Shown: positions 12,699-17,769 of the stretch, in pieces
Position numbering within the stretch: position 1 is the stretch's first letter
Layout: each line of letters starts with the position of its first letter
Source: HO2-45-28 sp964412115
GTDB lineage: Bacteria; Patescibacteriota; Minisyncoccia; HO2-45-28
DNA length: 17,769 nt
Direction: 5' to 3'
NCBI GenBank assembly: GCA_964412115.1
Contig: CAYPMM010000018.1
Coordinates: 1-17,769, forward strand
The notes under the pieces: model-generated
The model's input: the letters and a program-made list of their open reading frames with translations, nothing else
Databases searched by the model: none
What the model was told of the DNA's origin: nothing
Position numbers and translations under genes: made by a program

Positions 12699-13403
12699 AT
12701 GGCGTATAGGGTTAAAACCGAAAAGTTTGAGGGGCCGTTTGACGCCCTTTTGAATTTAATTGAAGAAAAGAAGCTGGCTATAAGCGACATTTCCTTATCC
12801 GGAGTCTGCGAAGATTTTCTGGCCTATTTAAAAACTCTCGGCGGAATTTCGCGCCGTGAGGCCGCTTCGTTTCTGGCGGTTGGCGCGACTTTAATGCTTA
12901 TAAAATCCCGAGCCCTCATACCTTCGCTTGAACTTACGTCCGAAGAAGAAGAATCAATAGAAGAGCTTGAAAATCGCCTGAAACTTCTTAAGATTTTTAA
13001 GGGACTGGCCGGACGCCTGCAGGAGCGCGCGAGGGCAAACACTGGCCTTTTTTCGCGCGAAGCATTCTCCGGGTACGAATTCGGCTTTTTGCCTCCGGAA
13101 AAGATAACCCCGGCCATTCTGCGCGCCATGCTCGCCGGCATTTTGGACGCTTTGCCCAAGCCCGACTTGCTTCCGAAGCGCGCCTTGGCTAAAGTAATTA
13201 CAATTGAAGAAAAAACGAGAGAACTTATAAACCGGATACAAAACCACCTTTCCGGCCCTTTGGAAAAAGTCATTTTAGCCAAGGACAAAATTGAGCTTAT
13301 CGTGGGATTTTTGGCTATTTTGGAGCTGGTAAAACAAGGTTTTTTTGAAGTGGAGCAAAAAAATATTTTCGGCGAAGTCGAGCTGAAAAGATCGGAGACG
13401 TAA
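12699..13403 (+). CDS. scpA: Segregation and condensation protein A (kleisin)
   Basis: The kleisin subunit of the bacterial SMC-ScpA-ScpB condensin, which organises and helps segregate the chromosome. 234 residues, typical for the family. The N-terminal signature KFEGPFDALLNLIEEKKLAISD (in residues 8-29) matches the helical domain that binds the SMC neck; residues 45-75 (REAASFLAVGATLMLIKSRALIP) are also characteristic. The acidic centre (EEEESIEELENRLKLLK) is the ScpB-binding part. The C-terminal winged helix, with VGFLAILELVKQGFFEVEQ (around 206-224), is the piece that closes on the SMC head. It opens the operon and is followed by scpB after 22 bases. The smc gene is not in the window. Confidence 0.95.
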   Translation: MAYRVKTEKFEGPFDALLNLIEEKKLAISDISLSGVCEDFLAYLKTLGGISRREAASFLAVGATLMLIKSRALIPSLELTSEEEESIEELENRLKLLKIFKGLAGRLQERARANTGLFSREAFSGYEFGFLPPEKITPAILRAMLAGILDALPKPDLLPKRALAKVITIEEKTRELINRIQNHLSGPLEKVILAKDKIELIVGFLAILELVKQGFFEVEQKNIFGEVELKRSET

Positions 13404-13425
13404 TTTAATAAAATAAAACGCGCGA

Positions 13426-13968
13426 ATGGAAAATCTGGCAAAAAGAATAGAGGCGATTCTTTTCATACAAGGAGACCCGGTTTCAGTCGAACGGCTGGCC
13501 AAGCTTTTGGGCGCGGATAAAACCCAAATCAGGCAGGCCGCCGAAGAACTGGATAAAAAACTTGCCGACACCGCTTTGACTTTGGTTTGGAAAGGAAATT
13601 TTTTGCAAATGGCGACCCGGCCCGAGTTTGCCAAAGACGCCGAAACTCTGGTTAAAGAAGAAGTGTCGCGCGAATTGAGCCGGGCGTCAGCGGAAACGCT
13701 CGCGATAATAGCTTATCGCGGGCCCGTGACCAGAACCGAAATAGATTACGCCCGCGGAGTAAACTCCTCTTATACTTTAAGAAACCTTCTTATCCGGGGT
13801 CTTATTGAAAGAAAATCCAACCCGAAAGACGGCCGTACCTACATTTATCAGCCGTCTTTTGAGTTTTTAAAATTCATGGGTCTGAGTAAAATAGAGGAGT
13901 TGCCGGAGCACGCGGAACTAACGCGAAAATTTGAGGAATTTTTAAAAGTTAAACCGCCCGAAGATTAA
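13426..13968 (+). CDS. scpB: Segregation and condensation protein B
   Basis: The dimeric ScpB subunit of condensin, binding the middle of ScpA. 180 residues form two tandem winged-helix domains: the first about 1-80 (KRIEAILFIQGDPVSVERLAKLL), the second about 85-155 with the family signature ETLAIIAYRGPVTRTEIDYARGV and RGLIERKSNPKDGRTYIYQ, ending FLKFMGL. The start ATG follows the scpA stop by 22 bases; the intergenic bases are AT-rich without a clear ribosome site. Its stop codon shares one base with the start of the next gene (TAATG at 13966-13970), which implies translational coupling with the peptidase. Confidence 0.95.
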   Translation: MENLAKRIEAILFIQGDPVSVERLAKLLGADKTQIRQAAEELDKKLADTALTLVWKGNFLQMATRPEFAKDAETLVKEEVSRELSRASAETLAIIAYRGPVTRTEIDYARGVNSSYTLRNLLIRGLIERKSNPKDGRTYIYQPSFEFLKFMGLSKIEELPEHAELTRKFEEFLKVKPPED

Positions 13969-14882
13969 TGCGCCTGGTATTTTTTATATCGTTATTGCTG
14001 GTTTTAGCAAACGCCAATGTTTCAGGGCCTTCTTTTTTTACCGCGAATTCTTCAGTCGCCGAAAACGTGCTCGAAATAAAAAACGACCCTTTTGAAAGTT
14101 TGGATATTGAGGCCAAAGCCGTATCAGTGCTGGATTTATCGGACGAAAAACCAATTTTCCAAAAAAATTCCGATACCGAACTGCCTTTAGCGAGCCTGAC
14201 CAAGCTGGTTACCGCGGCCGTAGTTTATAATACCGGCGGCAGTTTATTAAAAGAGGGCGCGATAATCATTCCCATTACGGCCGAGGCGGTTTTACAGGAA
14301 GGAGACGACGGATTTTTGGTGGGAGAATCGTTTAACGCCAGAGACTTGAATGAGGCGATGCTGGTTAAGTCTTCCAACGACGCTGCTTATGCTCTGGCTT
14401 CATGGGCCAAAACAAACGCCGCAAATGGCGATAACGCCTGGTTTGTAAATGAAATGAATTTGTTTGTGAGCGGTTTGGGCTTTCAAAAAACCTACTTTCT
14501 AAATCCGACCGGATTAGACATTGACGAACGGATTAGCGGATCATACGGCACGGCAAGCGAGGTTGCCGGACTTTTTTCCTGGCTCGTTAAAAATCGCCTG
14601 GATTTGATTTCCGCCACTTCCAAATCCAAGATTGAAATTTACTCGGAGGACGGCAGGAAACATGCCTTTGATTCAAGCGCCGGGCCCATAATGCCCATTC
14701 CCGGGCTTATTGCCGCTAAAACAGGGTATACCGAACTTGCGGGAGGAAATTTGGTTTTGGCATACGGTATCGGTCCGGGCCGCCAGTTTGCCGCGGTGAT
14801 TCTGGGGTCTTCTTTTGAAGGACGATTTTCCGACGCGCTTAAAATTTACCAAGCAACGCTCGCGTACGTAAAAAACCTATGA
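13968..14882 (+). CDS. D-alanyl-D-alanine carboxypeptidase (peptidase S11)
   Basis: A serine peptidase of the S11 penicillin-binding family that removes the terminal D-Ala of peptidoglycan stem peptides outside the membrane. 304 residues: an N-terminal hydrophobic signal segment (residues 1-17, RLVFFISLLLVLANAN), then the three active-site motifs in order: Ser76-Leu-Thr-Lys79, Ser135-Ser-Asn137, and Lys251-Thr-Gly253. FLNPTGLD (177-184) is a further family block. The usual C-terminal beta domain and amphipathic anchor of E. coli PBP5/DacA are missing, so it is a minimal form, nearer to the BlaR/DacF-like short enzymes, and may stay tethered by an uncleaved N-terminus. It overlaps scpB by one base and mraY by four (ATGA at 14879-14882), so it is firmly inside the operon. 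Confidence 0.92.
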   Translation: MRLVFFISLLLVLANANVSGPSFFTANSSVAENVLEIKNDPFESLDIEAKAVSVLDLSDEKPIFQKNSDTELPLASLTKLVTAAVVYNTGGSLLKEGAIIIPITAEAVLQEGDDGFLVGESFNARDLNEAMLVKSSNDAAYALASWAKTNAANGDNAWFVNEMNLFVSGLGFQKTYFLNPTGLDIDERISGSYGTASEVAGLFSWLVKNRLDLISATSKSKIEIYSEDGRKHAFDSSAGPIMPIPGLIAAKTGYTELAGGNLVLAYGIGPGRQFAAVILGSSFEGRFSDALKIYQATLAYVKNL

Positions 14883-15937
14883 TTCTTAACGTTTTAAAAG
14901 TTTTTGGAGCTTCGGTAATAGCTTTTTTTGCCGGCATGGCGCTTACTCCGTTTGCCGCGCGTTATCTTTATAAATACAAAATGTGGCGCAAAGAGGTCAG
15001 GCGGTTTGCTCCGGACGGCTCGCCTACGCCGATTTTCAGCGAACTTCACAAAGACCGCGAAATCGGCATTCCTCGGCTGGGCGGGGTTTTGGTTTGGATC
15101 GTGCCTCTTTTCATAATTTTATTTTTCCGCGCCCTTATTTATTTTTTTCCGTCGTATTTTATTTTGCACAAACTCAACTTTTTAAGCCGATTTCAGACAT
15201 GGCTCCCTCTTTTTACCCTGGTCTCGGCGTCTTTAGTCGGCCTTGCCGACGATCTTTTGCAGATATTCGGGCGCGGAAAATATATTGCCGGCGGAATGCG
15301 TTTTTCAAGAAGGCTGGCCATGATCGTAATCATCGCTTCTTCCGGCGCTTGGTGGTTTTACGCGAAACTGGGGGTGTCGGGCGTTTTTATCCCTTTTTGG
15401 GGCGAGATTTCTTTGGGGCTGTTTTTTACCGTCTTTTTCGTTTTGGTCATGGTGGCGACATTTTCCGGAGGCGTTATTGACGGCCTGGACGGCTTGGCTG
15501 GCGGAGTGCTCGCGGCCGCGTTTTCGGCCTACGCAGGCATTGCTTTTTTTCAGAACCAGATTGACCTCGCGACATTCTCCGCTTCCGTAGTCGGAGCAAT
15601 TCTCGCGTTTTTATGGCACAATATCCCGCCGGCTAAATTTTACATGGGTGAATCGGGCATAATGGGCCTGACCACGACCCTGACCGTGCTTGCGTTTCTT
15701 ACCGGTTCGGTAGCGGTCTTGCCGATTATCGCCCTGCCCTTGGTTTTGGCTTCAGGTTCAAGTCTTATCCAGCTTTTGTCAAAAAGATTTTTCGGCCGCA
15801 AAGTTTTTAAAGTGGCGCCTTTGCATCATCATTTGGAAGCGATAGGCTGGCCGGCCCATCAGGTAACCATGCGTTTTTGGGTGATTGCGGTGGTTTTTGC
15901 GGTCATAGGCATGGTTATCGCCCTTATAGGAAGATAA
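14879..15937 (+). CDS. mraY: MraY-type phospho-MurNAc-pentapeptide transferase, divergent
   Basis: An integral membrane transferase of the polyprenyl-phosphate sugar-1-phosphate family, probably making lipid I from UDP-MurNAc-pentapeptide and undecaprenyl phosphate. 352 residues with about ten membrane helices. Motifs: GLADDLLQIF with Asp124-Asp125, VIDGLDGLAGG (Asp201, Asp204), NIPPAKFYMGESG and APLHHHLEAIGWP (His316-318); the end (MRFWVIAVVFAVIGMVIALI) is MraY-like. Departures: the usual Asn three residues before Asp201 is Gly198, the metal-binding Asp of MGDxGS is Glu258, and the N-terminal motif reads IPRLGG as in WecA/TagO instead of TPTMGG. The setting between an S11 peptidase and a class B PBP favours MraY; a WecA-like function is the alternative. 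The start is set by the four-base overlap with the preceding gene. Confidence 0.85.
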   Translation: MILNVLKVFGASVIAFFAGMALTPFAARYLYKYKMWRKEVRRFAPDGSPTPIFSELHKDREIGIPRLGGVLVWIVPLFIILFFRALIYFFPSYFILHKLNFLSRFQTWLPLFTLVSASLVGLADDLLQIFGRGKYIAGGMRFSRRLAMIVIIASSGAWWFYAKLGVSGVFIPFWGEISLGLFFTVFFVLVMVATFSGGVIDGLDGLAGGVLAAAFSAYAGIAFFQNQIDLATFSASVVGAILAFLWHNIPPAKFYMGESGIMGLTTTLTVLAFLTGSVAVLPIIALPLVLASGSSLIQLLSKRFFGRKVFKVAPLHHHLEAIGWPAHQVTMRFWVIAVVFAVIGMVIALIGR

Positions 15938-15955
15938 AATCGGAGTCTCAACCTC

Positions 15956-17650
15956 ATGTTTTTCAAAAAGAAAAAAAACTTAACGCGAAAAGTTATTGAA
16001 CCGGACGAGATATTTATGGATTCGACCAACCTGCCCGGCTTTGAGCGCGAACTTTTTGAGGGCCGGATTGAAACTCCGATTTCTTCAAGCGTCCCGCGCT
16101 TTATTCTTGCCATTTTTATTTTCGGATCCATTGCTATTATTTTTCGCCTTTTTGGCCTGCAGATATTTGACCGCGGAACTTATTTAGCCCGAGCCGAAAA
16201 CAACACGCTTACGCGAATCAGGCTTCCGGCCGAGCGGGGATTGATTTATGACCGCAATGTGCGGGAAATTGCCTGGAACGAGCCGGAAGGCAGAAATTAT
16301 TTGAAAGCATCCGGTCTTGCCCACATTACCGGATATCTCGGCTATCCCGAAGATATTTCAGGCGGCATCAATCCTCAGGCAAAAGTCGGCCGAGCGGGCA
16401 TAGAAAGCGTTTATGAGGGTGTTCTAAAAGGCAAAGACGGTTCGCGTCTTATTGAAGAAAACTCTTTTGGGGAAATTTTTTCCGAAGCGGTTGAGCTTGA
16501 ACCCGAAAACGGAGAGGGGATTGTGCTTACGATTGACTCCGAAATGCAGTCGGAACTTTTTTCAATCGTTGAAAAAGTGGCGCGGGAACGCGGTTTTAAA
16601 GCCGGCTCGGCGATAGCCGTTGATGTTCGGAGCGGAGAAATTCTGTCGGCAGTGAGCTTCCCCGAATTTGATTCCGCGGTTTTATCCCGCAATCCTTCGG
16701 AAAGCCAGCTGGATTCTTATTTTAAAAATCCAGCCTCGCCCTTTTTTTTCAGGGCGTTTGAAGGCCTTTACGCCCCTGGTTCAATTTTTAAAACCATAGT
16801 CGCTTTAGGCGCTCTTTCCGAAAAAATAATCAGTCCCGAAAGCCAGATTTTAAGCACCGGCAGCATAACAATACAGAATCCCTATTTTCCGGACCAATCC
16901 AGCGTTTTTTACGATTGGAAAGCTCACGGCCTGGTTGACATGAGGCGGGCTTTGGCCGTCTCGTCAAACGTTTATTTCTATACCGTAGGCGGAGGATTCG
17001 GCGGTAAGCAGGGGCTCGGAGTTAAAAAAATAATTGATTACGCCGGGCGCATGGGCCTTGGGGCGGATGTCGGCGCGGAGCTGGCGGAAGCCGAAGGATT
17101 TCTGCCGACTCCGGAATGGAAAGAAAAAAATGTTCCGTCGGATCCGATATGGCGCGTGGGGGACACCTACAACTTGAGCATAGGGCAGGGGATGATTCAG
17201 GTAACGCCTCTGCAGATGGCGCAGGTCGTAGCGACTATAGCCAATAACGGATTAAAAAAAGACATTCATCTTGTTAAGGGTCTGGTTTCAAAAAACGGTT
17301 TTCAGGCGTCAAAACTTGAGCCGGACAAAAATTCCTCCGTGCCCGAAGACGCTTTTCAAATCGTAAAAGAAGGAATGCTGCAAGCGGTTGAATACGGCAC
17401 CGCGTCGGCTCTTTCGGGTCTCGGGGTTAAAATCGCCGGCAAAACGGGAACGGCCGAACTCGGTTCCGAAAAAAAGAAAGTAAATTCATGGTTCATAGGA
17501 TTTATGCCTTACGAAAATCCCAAATTGGCGCTGGCCGTGGTTTTGGAGGCCGGAAGTTCGCAGAATCTGGTCGGCTCTCCCTACGCGGCCAGAGAATTTA
17601 TCGGCTGGATTATTCACAACCGGCCGGAGCTGGTAAACGTGAGCGATTAG
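15956..17650 (+). CDS. Class B penicillin-binding protein (PBP2/FtsI type transpeptidase)
   Basis: A membrane-anchored D,D-transpeptidase that cross-links peptidoglycan during elongation or division. 564 residues: a cytoplasmic basic tail, one membrane helix (about 48-70), a start of the dimerisation (pedestal) domain with RGLIYDRN (94-101), then the transpeptidase domain with Ser276-Ile-Phe-Lys279, Ser336-Ser-Asn338 and Lys496-Thr-Gly-Thr499; SIGQGMIQVTP (408-418) is also typical. The pedestal is strongly reduced: only some 22 residues separate RGLIYDR from HITGYLG, where E. coli PBP2 has about 110. The C-terminus lacks PASTA repeats. PBP2 (MrdA) versus FtsI cannot be settled; no rodA or ftsW is visible in the window. 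GGAG lies ten bases before the ATG, one of the few ribosome sites among the conserved genes, and the gene follows mraY by 18 bases as the last of the operon. Confidence 0.92.
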   Translation: MFFKKKKNLTRKVIEPDEIFMDSTNLPGFERELFEGRIETPISSSVPRFILAIFIFGSIAIIFRLFGLQIFDRGTYLARAENNTLTRIRLPAERGLIYDRNVREIAWNEPEGRNYLKASGLAHITGYLGYPEDISGGINPQAKVGRAGIESVYEGVLKGKDGSRLIEENSFGEIFSEAVELEPENGEGIVLTIDSEMQSELFSIVEKVARERGFKAGSAIAVDVRSGEILSAVSFPEFDSAVLSRNPSESQLDSYFKNPASPFFFRAFEGLYAPGSIFKTIVALGALSEKIISPESQILSTGSITIQNPYFPDQSSVFYDWKAHGLVDMRRALAVSSNVYFYTVGGGFGGKQGLGVKKIIDYAGRMGLGADVGAELAEAEGFLPTPEWKEKNVPSDPIWRVGDTYNLSIGQGMIQVTPLQMAQVVATIANNGLKKDIHLVKGLVSKNGFQASKLEPDKNSSVPEDAFQIVKEGMLQAVEYGTASALSGLGVKIAGKTGTAELGSEKKKVNSWFIGFMPYENPKLALAVVLEAGSSQNLVGSPYAAREFIGWIIHNRPELVNVSD

Positions 17651-17769
17651 GCATATCATTTAATTGTGTGGCCGTGTTTGGATGCAATAAGTAAGGTGTA
17701 ATACCAAGAACGCCCGTAATCCCGCCGAACGCCTTGCGGAAAAGCCGTAGAAAATTGAGATTTTTTGCT
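17651..17769. other. Window end without an assigned gene
   Basis: The last 119 bases hold no recognisable gene. No terminator with a T-run follows the PBP gene. Two minus-strand frames are open from the window edge: one ends at a TGA complementary to 17656-17658 (37 codons), the other at a TAA complementary to 17610-17612 inside the PBP gene. Either could be the C-terminal end of a convergent gene; neither resembles a family I know. Confidence 0.3.

Noticed and set aside
12824..13441. Antisense open frame of 205 codons across scpA
   Set aside because: Ser-rich shadow of a well-supported gene, with no promoter or ribosome site.
14983..15480. Plus-strand open frame of 165 codons within mraY
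   Set aside because: Out-of-frame shadow of mraY, Arg/Phe-rich without membrane or domain logic.

Overview
The window looks like a chromosomal scaffold from an ultrasmall bacterium of the Candidate Phyla Radiation (Patescibacteria, probably a parcubacterial lineage), reconstructed from metagenomic reads. The evidence is the very compact gene spacing, many transcripts that appear leaderless (a -10 box only 6-8 bases before ATG), a tRNA gene without encoded CCA, reduced or divergent versions of universal proteins (an AspRS without its GAD domain, a shortened penicillin-binding protein, a divergent MraY), and a 179-base scaffold gap of Ns. UGA is used as a stop (for example at 3592-3594 and 14880-14882), so the genetic code is the standard bacterial one and not that of Gracilibacteria or Absconditabacteria. 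The lineage is an inference.

Layout. (1) 25-660, minus strand: an unrecognised 211-residue protein, divergent from the rest; its promoter shares an overlapping -35 box with that of the next gene. (2) 780-3594: an EamA-type membrane transporter fused to a clan GH-A glycoside hydrolase domain, then a membrane-anchored FKBP prolyl isomerase. (3) 3628-4790: tRNA-Lys(UUU) with its own promoter and terminator, then an exact 148-bp tandem repeat that copies the 3' end of the tRNA, then two small unrecognised genes with strong Shine-Dalgarno sites and a GC-rich terminator. (4) 4838-9516: four close genes on one strand: a Leu/Glu-type amino acid dehydrogenase, a PaaK-like adenylate-forming enzyme, and a ThiF/E1-like protein followed by a nitroreductase. 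The last two match the two halves of the mycobacterial Rv1355c (MoeY) type protein. (5) 9530-11155: a multi-membrane-spanning sensor histidine kinase with no response regulator beside it. (6) 11183-12639: aspS interrupted by the N gap. (7) 12699-17650: scpA-scpB-dacA-mraY-mrdA, with overlapping or nearly touching genes, joining chromosome condensation to peptidoglycan precursor synthesis and cross-linking.

How they work together. Region 7 is a coherent division and envelope operon: ScpA and ScpB are the non-SMC subunits of condensin, MraY makes lipid I, the class B PBP cross-links strands and the S11 peptidase trims stem peptides. Region 4 could be a small metabolic pathway built on carboxylate or amino acid activation followed by flavin redox chemistry, but substrate and product are unknown. 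The most unusual items are the tRNA-associated 148-bp repeat with its nested inverted repeats, the transporter-hydrolase fusion, the split Rv1355c-like pair, and the contrast between leaderless conserved genes and SD-led orphan genes.
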